From positions 5,304,647 through 5,368,646 of the forward strand of contig CM055113.1 in the NCBI GenBank assembly GCA_029204225.1: 64,000 bases of DNA, read 5' to 3'. The notes beneath the pieces are model-generated. The model saw only the letters and a list, made by a program, of their open reading frames with translations. It did no database searches and was not told where the DNA came from. Below are positions 19,941-31,786 of the stretch, in pieces. The position numbers and the translations under genes are program-made. The stretch's first letter is position 1. Every line of letters begins with the position of its first letter. Source of the stretch: Diphasiastrum complanatum. Taxonomy: Eukaryota > Streptophyta > Lycopodiopsida > Lycopodiales > Lycopodiaceae.

Positions 19941-20770
19941 GTGTTGGGAAAGAGGGATGTGTGAGAAACAAAAATAGCTCGAACTCAAACAGAAAGTGCT
20001 CGTGTGCAGCGGAATGAGTTATCTCACCCTTTCCCTGAGCATGACTACGCCTATCAGACTCGAACAGAACATTAGTGATAGAAATCATGTTTGATCTTAT
20101 TACATAGCCAAACATTAAGCATGAAGACATCAGAATGATAATTTGTCGTAAACAGCTAGACTAATTGTCAGTCGCAAATTAGTCGCAAAAGACAAGACTA
20201 AATATTAGTCGCGAATAGCTAGACTAATAATAATTTGCAAAGATCAGACAACCAGATTACGCAATAAGAAAGTCAGACAGAATGTAGAAAAGCATAGCAA
20301 TATTGACACAAATCTGAACGCAGAATAAATAGAGCTATAATCAGACTAAGTATAGCGAAATATATAGGTCAATAATGTTGGTGAGCACAAAACAATAGTG
20401 GTCGAAATCGCGTGCTTCACAAAGCTAATCCAATTTGAAAAAGGAATAAACCTATTACTGACAATACAAAGAATCGATGCATGAGAGCATCTACTTCGTC
20501 TATCTTTGTTAAGCTTCTGATGCTTGCTATATCTGTCACACACACTTTTGAATACACGGATGGTATCGAATAGATATACATAATTTTTACAGGTGTGCAA
20601 ATGAAGAAAGTACAAAGTGGATGTGCTATCTATGGGAGATCGTGGGGGGCTGTTGACATTGTCAAATCTGATTGCACAGTTGCATGGGATGAGTGTGAGA
20701 AGGCCGCGACGTCAGCCTTTGTTGAAATATACGTTGGTAAAAATGCAAAAAATGTGACACTCTGACAAGT
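19941..20770. other. Stretch without a recognised gene; reiterated AGTCGC(A/G)AA pieces
   Basis: Around 20165-20245 the short segment (T)TAGTCGC(A/G)AA recurs together with AGCTAGACTAAT, giving a small imperfect tandem structure. No coding potential is recognised up to the G2 LTR start. Confidence 0.4.
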
Positions 20771-21577
20771 TGTTCGCAACTGTGCTAACACAGAGAAAAT
20801 AAAAAAATAATAATAAAACTCCGTGGCATGTGTTTTGTAAGATCACGTATGAGTATCTGTCAATAAACTTCAAGCCATGGCATGTGTTTTGTAAGTCCAT
20901 GAGTAGAAGCTTAAATAATAATAAAATAGCTTAAACTTAGATTTAGAACTTAGACTTAGGAAAATTAAGACTAAAAATATTTTATCTTAAGTTTTTCTAA
21001 GTTAAAAAATTTGAAGTTCTAAATCCTAAGTTAGAAGTTCTTGAAAAGCTAGAAATAGATTAGTCCCATAAGTTAGTAGACACTTATGGAAGACCCTCCT
21101 TGCCATAAAAGGAGAGGTATTTTCATTGTAACCAACACTTTTGAGATTAAGCTATCTTGCTCTCTATTTTGGAGAATTATAATTTTATGTCATTTGTGTT
21201 CCCTTTGGAAAGGTGCATAGCTTGAGGGAAGGTGCTCGGGCCTCTTCTTGCCACCTTTTTATCGGTTTATTGTGGCATGTTCTTTATTGCTTATTTGCTT
21301 AATATTAGCCGCCATATTATTTTATTACCCTTTGGGTGTTAAGTAGAATTTAGATTAAACACCTTGCTAGTTGGGTAAGCCTTACCAGAGTTTTGTATTT
21401 TATCACCTTGGATAGTTTCATTTCCGTTTTGAGCACTACTTGGGTAAGCCTTAGTGCTTCCATCATTACTTCTTAGTTTCGCATTTTTGTTTGAACCTTG
21501 GTAGAAACTTAAAAAGTGGACGAATCTCTACATCCCTATACTACACCTGTAAGTAGATCTAGCCACCGCTTCCAACA
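20771..21577 (+). repeat. 5' LTR of Gypsy G2 (807 bp)
   Basis: Starts TGTTCGCAACTGTGCTAACA and ends CGCTTCCAACA, immediately followed by a primer-binding site, so this is a 5' LTR. Over nearly its whole length it matches the 3' LTRs of G1 copies A and B, although the pol genes of G1 and G2 belong to clearly different families. One base of the opening inverted repeat has changed (TGTTCGCA against TGCTAACA). Confidence 0.9.
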
Positions 21578-21578
21578 T

Positions 21579-21592
21579 TGGCGTCGTTGCCG
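21579..21592 (+). promoter_or_regulatory. G2 primer-binding site, tRNA-Asp type
   Basis: TGGCGTCGTTGCCG, one base after the LTR. The complement of the plant tRNA-Asp 3' end is TGGCGCCGTTGCCGGGG, so 13 of these 14 positions match. This site primes minus-strand synthesis in many plant Gypsy elements. Confidence 0.85.
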
Positions 21593-22290
21593 CTTTTTAA
21601 GTATTTTTCTACCTAGCTTCTTCTCCTTTTTCTTTTGTTTTTTGCTTCCGTGTTGTATGTTTGCTTGTGTCTCTATCTACCAACAAACAGCACGCGTCGT
21701 CTCTCCAGGTCCTACATGAGCTGCGGAGCAACTTCTCAAACCAGGGTGAAGCAACAAAAGAGTCAACTTGGGCATTTTCTTCAAAAGAAGTGACGCAAGT
21801 GACCTTTTTCACAACCAAAAAGGTATATCAGAATTTCCCAATCTGTCTGCAGCCCTAACAGACCCTGATCTTTTATTTTATCACCTCCACAAATTGTGAC
21901 CACAGTCAGATTTTGGGAAAACAGCCTAATATACTGTCAAAATCCCTATTCTTATCAAAATCTTTGTCCTAAAATACGCCGACTTCACTGAGGCTAGATC
22001 TCATTAAGATCAGTCCTTCAGTAGCTCCGCGAATTCTATCTCACAGATTTTGCCTGTTTACTGTCAAAACATCACATTTTTCTCTATATTCTCTATCTGC
22101 CAGTCAAACCTCTCTATTAGAATTCACCATCCGCCTAAGAATTCGTCCTCACAGAGCACGATTTCCCTGTACTATCCGCGAATTTTGAAACGCCAAAATT
22201 TTTTGAGCAAATCTAAAAAAATCACTATTCCGACATTCAGAAACCTTTCTTTTTACTTGGATTGCCAAAAAAATCTGTCGTGAACTCAAA
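21593..22290 (+). repeat. G2 5' leader with reiterated CTCCGCGAATTCTG motif
   Basis: Noncoding. Motif copies: CCTCCACAAATTGTG (about 21885), CTCCGCGAATTCTA (about 22024), GAATTCACCATCCGCC (about 22120) and ATCCGCGAATTTTG (about 22173). The same motif occurs in the spacer before ORF3 (7253-7898). At about 22290 the sequence joins directly to the middle of gag, so the N-terminal gag coding region has been deleted. Confidence 0.65.
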
Positions 22291-23131
22291 CAAGTTGACC
22301 TTTATGATCAACTTAAAGATGTGATGACTGATGCTATCTGTGAAGAAGACGAAGGTTCTGACGATGACTTTGACCATCGTGAAAAGAAATCTAAGAATCC
22401 GGACCGTCCTGATCACCCAAAATCTGATAATATTGCTCAGTCTTCTGAATTTCTACATCAAATGGACACCTGGCAAAAAGCTCAACAATCTCATATGGAT
22501 AAACTCATTGCCGATTTCCAAACTGCCATGAAACAGATTGCTGAGAAATCCTTTCCAGCAAGGGAAAATGTCTGGTGTCCAATCTGCTCACAGCATCACA
22601 CTGCTAATGAATGCCCTCAACTACGAAATCATTTCCCAGCAGCCACCAGACCAACCATCTATCGAGCTTACCGCCCGTACCCGCTACAACACCTCTGCCA
22701 CAACCAGGGGTTTACCAACCATGACCACCTACACCAAATCAATATCCATCCCCACGTCAACAGTTTGTTGTTAACCAACCTGCCCCACAAAACGTTGTCC
22801 ATTATCTTGATCCGAATACCATCGATCCGGCCACCTACTATGTGGAAGATAATACTCAACTGCAATACTCTACTGAAACGGTTGTTTATCATATCTATGA
22901 TTCTAATGCTCAACCGGTGGATCCCAATGCCCAAGCTTACAACCCAAACCAAGTTGTCTTTGTCGCACATCATGTACCCGCAATACAAGGATGCTTTATC
23001 TATGCAGGTAAACATCCTAGTATTCGCTACCCAGATAAACTCCGCTTTCCTCCAGCTTGTGAAAACTGTGGTATTGAAATCACGTGAAGGACTGCCCATC
23101 CTGATCTAAGCCAACCACTCTTGGATGTTCA
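22291..23131 (+). pseudogene. Gypsy G2 gag, distal part
   Basis: Begins in mid-gag with QVDLYDQLKDVMTDAICEED and EGSDDDF, equivalent to the acidic EEDEDSD segment of G1 and EDEGSD of G3. A knuckle CPICSQHHTANEC (about 22579) follows, again CX2CX3HX4C. After about 22650 the frame breaks and a Pro/Asn/Gln-rich stretch can be followed in other frames (SNAQPVDPNAQAYNPNQ, about 22900). The capsid portion is missing. Stops and frameshifts show it is not functional. Confidence 0.75.
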
Positions 23132-23950
23132 GTGCAAGTAGAAACCTTACCAATTGAAACACATCCTGCTTGGGTCTTGACTAGGGAACAAACCCAACGC
23201 CAATCCCCTACACTTGCACCCAGCAAAACTCAACCGCAAGTGGTTCCTCCAAGTGATGATTCAGCCCTGACAGTTTATCCTCACCCATCTGAAGAAATTC
23301 GGCTGCATTATGAGTATCGCCAGCAAATCCGCAATGTCGACCAACAATCTTCCTCTTCCCATAAAGTACCTCAGAAGCCCTTTGAAAGCAAAACCCTTGA
23401 AGGTACCAAAGTCTGGAGAGATTTACTACAAGCCAATGTCACCCTTCCCTTCCATGTACTTTGGAAGCATGTTGGCCAGTGGAAACAACAGATCCAATCC
23501 AATACCACCACCACTATTCACGAGTTGTCTGAAATGCCCTTACATCTAACCAATCCACTCAGCGAACGAGGCAACATCAAAATCCCAGCTACCCATCATC
23601 AATCCCGTGAAGTTTTAGTAGTACTCGATGGAGGTTCCGAGATTAATATCATTTCCACATCCCTCCTGATGGAATGGAATCTGAGAGACAAGCTAGCCAA
23701 ACCTACTTGTCAGCTTCGAATGGCTGATCAAAGTGTGGTCCGACCTAAACGTTTCCTTCCGCACGTGCTGATCAAACTAGGAGGTCTCAAGTTATCTGTT
23801 GATCTTGTAGTACTTGATATTCCCAATAATGCATATTCTTATGAATTACTACTTGGTCGTCCGTGGCTCACCAATGCACAAGTCGTTCATGATTGGAGCA
23901 AAGGCCGAGTCACTTTTGGTAATCGTGACAGTTTTGTCACCATTGACTGA
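23132..23950 (+). pseudogene. Gypsy G2 aspartic protease region
   Basis: Open frame of 272 codons. The first 150 residues are a Pro/Gln/Ser-rich linker. The retropepsin is complete in order: REVLVVLDGGSEINIIS (active site, DGG variant, about 23608-23655), TCQLRMADQSVVRPKR (about 23707), VLIKLGGLKLSVDLVVLDI and YELLLGRPWLTNAQVVHDWS (about 23839-23900), then RVTFGNRDS. This is the least damaged protease in the window and has no internal stop. The intact enzyme would cleave the Gag-Pol precursor inside the particle. Confidence 0.8.
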
Positions 23951-24960
23951 ACAGGTAAACTCAAACATGCACGCATCCATGACGAGGGATCCTCAACCAC
24001 CAACTCAGTTTTTGAGCCATACCAGTCCAGCCATGAAAAAGGTCATTATGTTAAATCTACTGATATCATAAACTCGAGTCATAGTCTAGCTACCATTGAT
24101 TGTGTGAATGTCGATTACTGTGCTCCACATCAGGATAATTGTACCTCTCCACACCTGATCAATCACGACCAATTACCTAATCTGGATACACCCAACATCA
24201 ATATCAATTTTATTGATATTTTTCCACACCATGATGAGCTGCTAAATGTTGCATGGCTACCTACTAATGAATCAGACGATTTATTCATTGATGACGAGAA
24301 CGTCTTACAAATTCAGAATTGCCCAGAAGATATGGAAATTTTTTATATTCAAATCCTCAACTATATGGAAGCACTTCCTCCGAAGACCTATCTGCAACAT
24401 GCTTCCAAGGTGGAATCCGTTGCCAAGGTTGCATTTGAAAAATCTGAGACAAAATTCTATCATCCCAAACGCCCACACTATCCATGGGATCTCGGTGAGG
24501 AGGAAACTATCTTTCAAATTGATAATGAGATCCTCCATGACATACCTACTGTCTCTCTACCACCAAAACCTTAACCATGTGGTCATACTATGAAAGAAAA
24601 AATGAAAAAACCACTTCAAATTCAACCACCGGGTGACCTCACAATTGTTCGGGAAGTTTCTGAAATTGCTCTAGCCCTACACCAGTCCCCATAAAAGCAC
24701 CATCTCGGCAAGATAAAGGCAAGGCCCCCCTCGAATCTCCAGCCCATGATGTTTCTGCATACTTTAAGGACTATACGATCGAGGATATCACGATCAAATT
24801 ACCCCAAGCTCAACGTGAGCCCACTGGTAATTCACCCTACGAAGGCCCTGCACAAACCATAACCATTTCCCTGAGTGAGCCAAATGAAACCAACAAATAT
24901 GTTGTCCACGTCGGAGCTCATCTCAATCGTGACCAACGAAGACGGCTTGAAAAGCTCCTG
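23951..24960 (+). pseudogene. Gypsy G2 pol linker region
   Basis: Continuation between protease and reverse transcriptase. The best frame (24104-24571) is acidic and Asn/Asp-rich and contains SDDLFIDDENVLQIQNC and LPPKTYLQHASKVESVAK. A homologous acidic linker exists in G1 (4990-5780). No domain is recognised. Stops around 23948 and 24572 and frame changes interrupt it. Confidence 0.55.
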
Positions 24961-26227
24961 CAAAAATATCGACATATCTTTGTCTAGACCTATAAAGACA
25001 TGAAAGGCGTCTCACCCCAAGTAGATGTGCATCGTATCCCACTTAAACCGGGTGCGAGGCCCACTGCGAGTTGTCCATACAAATGCAATCCCATCTATAA
25101 GGCCAAGATCAAAGAAGAATTACAACGCCTCTTAGACGCGGGATTTATCTATGAAATTGAGCATACTGAGTGGGTCTCCCAAATTGTCATCGTCCCCAAG
25201 AAAAATGAAAAACTCCAGATCTATGTTGATTTCAAGAAACTTAACGTCGTCACTGAACGTGATCATTTTCCACTACCTTTCCGAGAATCCATCCTAGAAA
25301 ATCTAGCAGGAAATGAGACTTACTCCTTCTTAGATGGCTTTAGCGGATATAATATGATCCAAATCGTTGAAGAAGATCAACACAAGACCGCCTTTGCCAC
25401 AGAATGGGGAACCTTCTGTTGGAAATTCATGTCTTTTGGTCTCTGCAATGCTACTAGCACCTTCCAACGTGTTATGCAAGCGGACTTTTCTCAGCAGATG
25501 GGCGATACCTTAGAAGTTTACTTGGACAATTTAGGAGCACATTCCGAAGAAATACGTCATCTGTCTATGCTCGAAAAAAAATTTATGCAATGTCAACGCT
25601 TCGGTATCTTTTTTAATCCTTAAAAATGCCAGATTTGGGTAACCCATGGTATTGTGTTAGGACATATTATCTCACAAAATGGCATTGCCATTGACCCTGA
25701 AAAGATCCTTATCATTCAAAATCTACCGGAACCGCGTACGATACGTGAAGTTTACTCCTTCCTTGGCCACGCCAACTACTATCGGTGCTTTATTTTCGAT
25801 TTCGCTAACAAAGCATGCTTAATCTACAAAGTAGTTGTAGTTCCCAAATGGACGGATGAACAACGCGTCGTCTTTAATCACCTCAAAGAAGCCCTTACCA
25901 ATGCACCCATCCTCCGGGCTCCTGATTATTCTAAAGAATTCCATGTGCATACCGATGCATCCAAGTATGCCATTGGAGCAGTGCTCACCGAACCGGGAGA
26001 ATTCAAAAAGGACTACCCAATTCGTTTTCTTAGTCGACAATTGATACCTGCTGAAGTCAATTATACCACTACCGAATGCGAAGCCTTGGCAATGGTATAT
26101 GCGGTTCAGAAGTTTCGCCATTATCTTCCAGGAAAAGTCTTTACGTTCTTCACTGATCATCAAGCACTATTGTAACTCATCAACAAGACCTGCACCACTG
26201 GCCGTATTACTAGATGGATCCTATCAC
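24961..26227 (+). pseudogene. Gypsy G2 reverse transcriptase and RNase H
   Basis: Frame with three stops: TAG at 24985 (Trp expected in FVxTYKDMKG), TAA at 25621 (Glu expected in FNPxKC) and TAA at 26173. RT motifs: LLDAGFIYEIEHTEWVSQIV (about 25128), VPKKNEKLQIYVDFKKLNVV, TYSFLDGFSGYNMIQIVEED (about 25318), TAFATEWGTFCWKFMSFGLC and YLDNLGAHS (about 25518). The second catalytic Asp of the YxDD box is Asn here, a G-to-A type change. RNase H follows (FHVHTDASKYAIGAVLTEPG, about 25938; FLSRQLIPAEVNYTTTECEA; FTFFTDHQALL). At about 26220-26228 the sequence switches to G1 gag; integrase is absent. Confidence 0.85.
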
Positions 26228-27323
26228 ACGTGAGCTGAAACGCCATAATGAGTAAGCACTTTTGCAAAATGCGATGGATAATGCAATTCGGGAGGAGGAT
26301 GAAGATTCAGATAATGAGCCGAATGTCAGTATGTTGCCTAATACAGCAGGGCAGACTACTACGACATCCACCACTATTGCATCAACAAATGCCAATGCTA
26401 CTGCAGAAATGATGCTCAATGAGTTCGAGAAACTTGGGAAGACCCAGCAAAAACAGATGGAAAAGTTGCAGTTGCAATTTGATGAGAAGATCAAAGCATT
26501 GAAAAATTTCCACAAAGAAACGAACAAGGAACCTGAAAAGTTTGCAAAGACTTTTCCTACCAGGGAAAATGTTTGGTGTTCTATTTGTATAGGAAATCAC
26601 ACAGTGAACGAGTGTCCTCAATTGAAAAAACGAATGGAAATCAGTGTTTGTCATCTGTGTAATTCACATGACCATGAGACTGCCTTTTGCAACTTCAACC
26701 CTCTGATAATTCAGCAACGGTATGCTCAGATGGGATATCGAGATCCACCGTATGGAGGCAATCCAGCAGCAAGACTGCGACAATCTACTCTTGGATACCC
26801 GGAACGTCTAGCGTTGCCTGCCCCACCAAAACACTTCACTCCTCCTACCAATTTGATGGAACCAGAACCTTACGGAAGTGTTGAGCAATGGAGCTATGGT
26901 AATGATCAGGAAGGAGGATCTTTCGAACAGTATGCCATTTATGCTGCCGCTCAACAACAAGCCTCAAGAAAATGGGCCAGAGCACCACTTGGATGCTTTG
27001 CATGTGGAGAAAATCACAGAGTTGCAGAATGCCCAGATAAAGAAAAATTTGTACCATTCTGTCGTGACTGTGGATATGGGCATTGCTATAAAGACTGTCC
27101 AACAAGACCAAAGCCACCACCAGCTATAGCACCTGTAAATTTGATAACAATTAAGCAAGGATCGGTAGCTCAGAATAAACCAAGTGCACCCTTAATGGTG
27201 GTCACCAGAGCACAAAAGCAAAAAGAACCAGTAGTGGATTCAGTACCTGCTGATTCTATACCATTGAACGATATACCAACAACATCAGGAGTCTATCCAT
27301 ATCTTAATGCAGAAAAATGAAGA
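26228..27323 (+). pseudogene. Gypsy G1 copy C gag (zinc-knuckle half)
   Basis: Begins abruptly in mid-gag at a segment aligning with G3 CELESNDEY (here ELKRHNE and a stop). From 26262 an open frame of 352 codons encodes IREEDEDSDNEPNVSMLPN, a coiled-coil-like KLGKTQQKQMEKLQLQFDEK, then four knuckles: CSICIGNHTVNEC (about 26578), CHLCNSHDHETAFC (about 26651), CFACGENHRVAEC (about 26996) and CRDCGYGHCYKDC (about 27061). Three are CX2CX3HX4C and one is canonical. This is the best preserved gag distal half in the window. The frame stops at 27318; the reading continues from 27333. Confidence 0.85.
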
Positions 27324-28337
27324 TATCAGGATATGAGACAATGGATTAAACATTTGCAAGAAGAAGAGAAACTTGAAGTTGCTAAAGAAACAGCTAAAGT
27401 TCGGTCTTCACCATTGCAGCCTCCAAGAAATTTACATACGGATATGAATGTTCAATTACATCATCACGAAGAACCCTTCAAGATGACTAAACCGGAAGCA
27501 CCGCATACAGAATTACTCATGAATATTTTGTCTAGCAAGATCAATATTTCATTGGGAGAGTTCCTAAAGTTGTTGTCAAAAGCAAAAGAAGTCTTAGCGC
27601 AAAAGTTAGCTCAAGAAGAATCAGAAGACCATCAGGAGCCGCTTTTTTGTGCTGTATTTGAGAATCTAACGATGTACTCCACGTTGGAGCCGCTTGGGAA
27701 AGTGAACAAAAGAATATCACTCTGCCGATACAACATAGACAATTTTCTAAAGAAGCAACCGTGATAGATGGCGGTTCGGGAGTTAACCTGATTTCTACAA
27801 AGCTATGTACAAAATGGGGCCTTACAAAGATTAAGCTTGCTACTTTTGCTATTAAGCTAGCTGATCAAACAATTGATTGTATAGCAGGATATATGTTTCA
27901 ACAAGATATTCAATCAGAGATGAGCAAGATTTTCTTGTTAGATCGAACTTTGGATACACCAATCACGTTTCCACTAAATGTGCCGAATGTAGCCTGGATA
28001 ACAACGGAACCTATACCAGATCCAATTGAGGATGATCTCATACCAATGAGCCATGCCTTAACTTATGATGGCAATGCAGAACTTACGGATGAACAGATTC
28101 TACTGGATCTGACTAGATTTGGAGTGCGTAATGTTCCCGATGAACCAACAATCAAATCGCCCAAAGCAGTTATATTGAAGGGAGACAGGATAACAGGTTC
28201 GATGACGAAGAAACAAGCAAAGCAACATTATAATACGGTCCTGAAATGGGAAAACCCCCCTCAAAAGATACTTGGTGTGTGTGGTCGGGGGCTAGGGATT
28301 GAACCTAGGACCTCCCCCATTCTAGTGGGGTCAAAGG
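27324..28337 (+). pseudogene. Gypsy G1 copy C gag end, protease N-terminal half, pol linker
   Basis: Bases 27333-27762 continue the gag tail (MRQWIKHLQEEEKLEVAKET, ISLGEFLKLLSKAKEVLAQK). At 27761 the protease begins, IDGGSGVNLISTKLCTKWGL (27764-27823), then LADQT, and at about 27865 it jumps by deletion to the linker (DCIAGYMFQQDIQSEMSKI). The C-terminal LLGRPWL half is lost, the opposite of copy A. The linker runs to the tRNA-related segment at 28283 and homology to G1 ends at about 28337. RT is not present. Confidence 0.8.
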
Positions 28338-28345
28338 AAAGGTAA
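28283..28345 (-). repeat. tRNA-related (SINE-like) segment, copy C
   Basis: Same minus-strand T-arm and B box (28295-28305) as at 5556-5640. G1 homology ends a few bases beyond it, so the copy C breakpoint lies at or near this segment. Confidence 0.55.
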
Positions 28346-29076
28346 AAATTAATTCTATAAAAATACCCTTAATGACCACTCAGACATCCAAACTTCTTTG
28401 TGTAAGAGATATGTGCTTTGATGAGTCACATCTCATAGCTCACATCCACTTTTATCTATCTCAATCAAATGCAATCAAAATCAACTCTAAAAAAATACAC
28501 AACAAAAGTGAGTGTAATAAAATATGATAACCATCAAAAAAATCATCACGAAATACTTATATAGAACGACGACTATTATGAATGTAATACACCAATCAAA
28601 ACCCAGTAAAGAAGAAACAACAACATGCAAATAAGCTAAAATCATTTTATATCTTTTTTAAAAAAATTAAGCAGAACATTTCAAATCATGCATGATAAGC
28701 ACATATGGAGCAAATGCTATATGATTTTTGGCAATCAAACAATATCTAGTTAAGCACGTGCAAGAAGACAACATACTAAAGAAAAAAAAAAAAACCTTAA
28801 GCACATCAATATTAAACATCCAAAACCCATAAGAGCTTTGTTCTCACATCAGTAACGCATCATTGGCCAACAAATCTACAATAAATTTATTGATGAAGTA
28901 CACGTGAATATATATTTAAAACAGAACAACATATGAACAAAAACTTCATCATCAATGGTAACGCCATGATAAGTCAATGGACAAATTGGCACTGAATTAT
29001 TGATCACAAGACTTTGCTTACGGATAGCCTCTTCTAGAGATTTTTTTTTTTTCCATCAACAACGGCCCATGTAGTA
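28346..29076. other. AT-rich stretch without a recognised gene
   Basis: No open frame of note. Contains poly-A runs at about 28772-28793 and a T-run at 29040-29052 immediately before the C1b homology. Nothing else seen. Confidence 0.5.
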
Positions 29077-31601
29077 GGCACTCTGCTAATGGGATTCCAG
29101 AAGCTGCAATATCGTATGGGAAAACCAAGAATGTTGATGAATAAAAAGCTCTTGAGCAGCCCACAAGAAAAAACAAGCGGTGGGGTTCAGCTTGGAACCA
29201 ATGCGGAAGCTTCTATAAGTGCAACTGGAAATTTTCAGATGCCCGTCATGAATGGAGAAGTGAAAGATATTGGCAGAAGCATTGCTTGTACCTGGCTTAA
29301 GAAAGAATCTTCTTTCAGTTGCCCGAGTTGCAGATGAAGGTCTAATTTCTGTTTTTGATTCATACCAAGTTGCATTCTATAAGAAAGGAGCCCATGTAGT
29401 GGGATCGAGGCCAGCAAAAGGAAGAAGAGTTGGGAACCTCTACGAGTTTGAAGTTCCAAATGTTTCACAAACACTTGTTGTTGATGAAAATCAGATTTCT
29501 TTGTGGATCAACGCTTGGACCATGCAAGCATAAAGACCATGGATCTTATGCACAATGGAGGTGGCTGGAAGAACAAAAGCTCGCTACTTTATTTCATTTA
29601 TTGATAACAGAAGCAGACGAGCAAGCATCTTCTTCTTACAAAATAAGAATCAAGCTTTTAAAGTTTTTGAAAGTTTCAAAGCACAGGCTGAAACGCAGAC
29701 CAGATGCAGAATCAAAACACTTCGGATAATGGGGGAGGTGAATATGTCAACAAAGAGTTTGAGAACTTTTGTGAAAAGGAAGACATAACCAGACAATTCA
29801 CCACAAGGTACACACCTCAACAAGATGGCATAGCTGAGAGAAAAAATCGGACTCTGTGTGAGGCAGCGAGAAGCTTGCTCATTGGAGCACATTTGAGCAA
29901 GTACTTCTGGGAGGAAGACATTGCTATAGCTGTATATTTACAAAATAGGTTGCCCAATGTAGCAGTTCCAGATCCTACACCTCATGAAGTCTGGACTAAG
30001 AGCAATAAGCTTGATCTTTCTAACCTTCATGTGTTTGGGTGCACATGTTTTGCTCACATTTCGAAAGAGGTTCGCAAGAAGTTTGATGAGAAGAGTGTTA
30101 AGTGCAAATTCATGGGCTATGCATCACAACATAAAGGATTCAAATGTTGGGATCCTTCAAATGGGAAGATGTACATAAGCTCAAACACTTTGATGAAGGA
30201 AGCATACCAGCTAGCAATGAAGACACAAGCTTTGTGAATGAAGAATTACTTGTTCCGGATCCCCGCTATGAAGAAGGTGAATCCATCTATGAGCAACCTA
30301 CTCAACGTACAGAAGACGAAGATGCAAGTCCAGAGAGGGAACCACTTGAACATCATGTTCAACCAGGCCCAATCATTGCCCCAATTGAGATTGAACCTAA
30401 GAACACAATTCAATTGAGGGCACCTCCAACAAGAACCAGGAAGCCTTCATTAAAAGTCATCGAAAATGCAGAGGCACACATGACAGAATGGTGCTGCCTA
30501 GCCTTGGAAGATGAACCTTCTACGATTGAAGAGGCCTTGACTGGACTAGAAGTTACTCAGTGGAGGAAAGCAACAGAATCGAAAATGGATTCAATGAGGC
30601 TGAACCAAGTTTGCGAGCTTGGAATTGCCACCAAACAAGAACTTGGTTGACTGTAAGTGGGTTTTCGAAAAGAAATTTAATTCTGAAAATCAGCTAGAAA
30701 AGTATAAAGCAATAATTGTTGCGAAAGGTTTTACTCAAGTATATGGAGTAGACTATGATAAAACCTTTTCCCCTATTGTGAGAATAAATTGTTTTAGAGT
30801 AATGATGGCTTTCGCAGCCCAAGAAGACTTAGAGATAGAACATATGGATGTAGGGAGACCATCATGTAGAAATATTCCTGTGGCAACCGCCTGGCTTTGT
30901 GAGTCCAGAGGGAGCTTGCTTTCAGAAGGTCAAATTCTGATCCAAATGTCTATATCAAGAAGAATGAAGAGTATATCCTAATCGATTTTTGGGAACCACA
31001 AGAACAAGACCCAAGAGATAAAGCAAGTACTTGGCGAGAAGTTCGGGATGAAGGACCTTGGAGCAGCAAAGTTCTTTCTTGGAATCAAGATCCTGAGAGA
31101 TAGGAAGAATTAGATGATTCATCTCAGCCAAGGCAGATACATTAGAAAAATATTGGAGCGATTTGGAATGGCTGATTGCAAGCCAACGAAAATTCCAATG
31201 GAGCCCAACCTGAAACTGTTTCGTGTGGAAGAAGACTAGCAAAATCTTAATCTATCAAATAGAATTCCTTACAGGCAGCTGTTTGGAAGCCTTATGTACC
31301 TTATGGTGTGCACGAGAGCTGACATTTGCTATGCAGTCATTACACTTAGTCAATTCAATGACTCAATTCACCTAGGAGCATTGGCAACTAGGAAAGAGAA
31401 TTCTGAGATACCTACAGAAAACCATTGAATATGGTATTTGTATGCATCTAATGAGAATTCTTGCTTGTCTATATAGGTATGTTGATGCCAACTTTGCAAC
31501 TAATGGAGATTATAAATCCACTACTGGATGTTGTTCCATAATGTATGGTGGAGCAGTAGGATGGATGAGTAAGAGACAAGCCATAGTTGCTGTATCTTCT
31601 G
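29077..31601 (+). pseudogene. Ty1/copia pol, copy C1b (protease end to RNase H)
   Basis: Second copy of the element at 1-1056, reaching further downstream. Order: LLVPGLRKNLLSVARVADEG (about 29283), GNLYEFEVPNVSQTL, integrase with DNGGGEYVNKEFENFCEKED (about 29727), QFTTRYTPQQDGIAERKNRT (about 29792) and HVFGCTCFAHISKEV (about 30028). Then the integrase-RT linker (DEDASPEREPLEHHVQPGPI), RT with NLVDCKWVFEKKFN (about 30640), YKAIIVAKGFTQVYGVDYDK and TFSPIVRIN, decaying after 30850. RNase H comes last with YVDANFATNGDYKSTTGCCS (about 31479) and WMSKRQAIVAVSS (to 31601). Relative to C1a, about 143 bases around 29550 (integrase zinc-binding region) are deleted. Many frameshifts. Confidence 0.85.
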
Positions 31602-31786
31602 TTGGATTTATCTCCTCTACTCTCCTAGATCCTATGTTAATCTGCCTCCATTCATGCTGCTGTATTTTACTTATGTTGTCGCGCAGTCTGCATATTTACA
31701 TATAAAATAAGATAGGCAAAAAATGCGACTGTCTGCATAAATACAAGTAAATTTCCACAGGCGAAAAAGGCGAAAAAGACGACAAC
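31602..31786 (+). repeat. Copia C2 LTR fragment
   Basis: Starts TGTTGGATTTATCTCCTCTA and follows the C2 LTR (43926 onward) to GGCGAAAAAGACGACAA, then ends. It is attached directly to the C1b RNase H (…AVSS), so either C1 and C2 are one family whose RNase H end is lost here, or recombination joined them. Confidence 0.7.
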
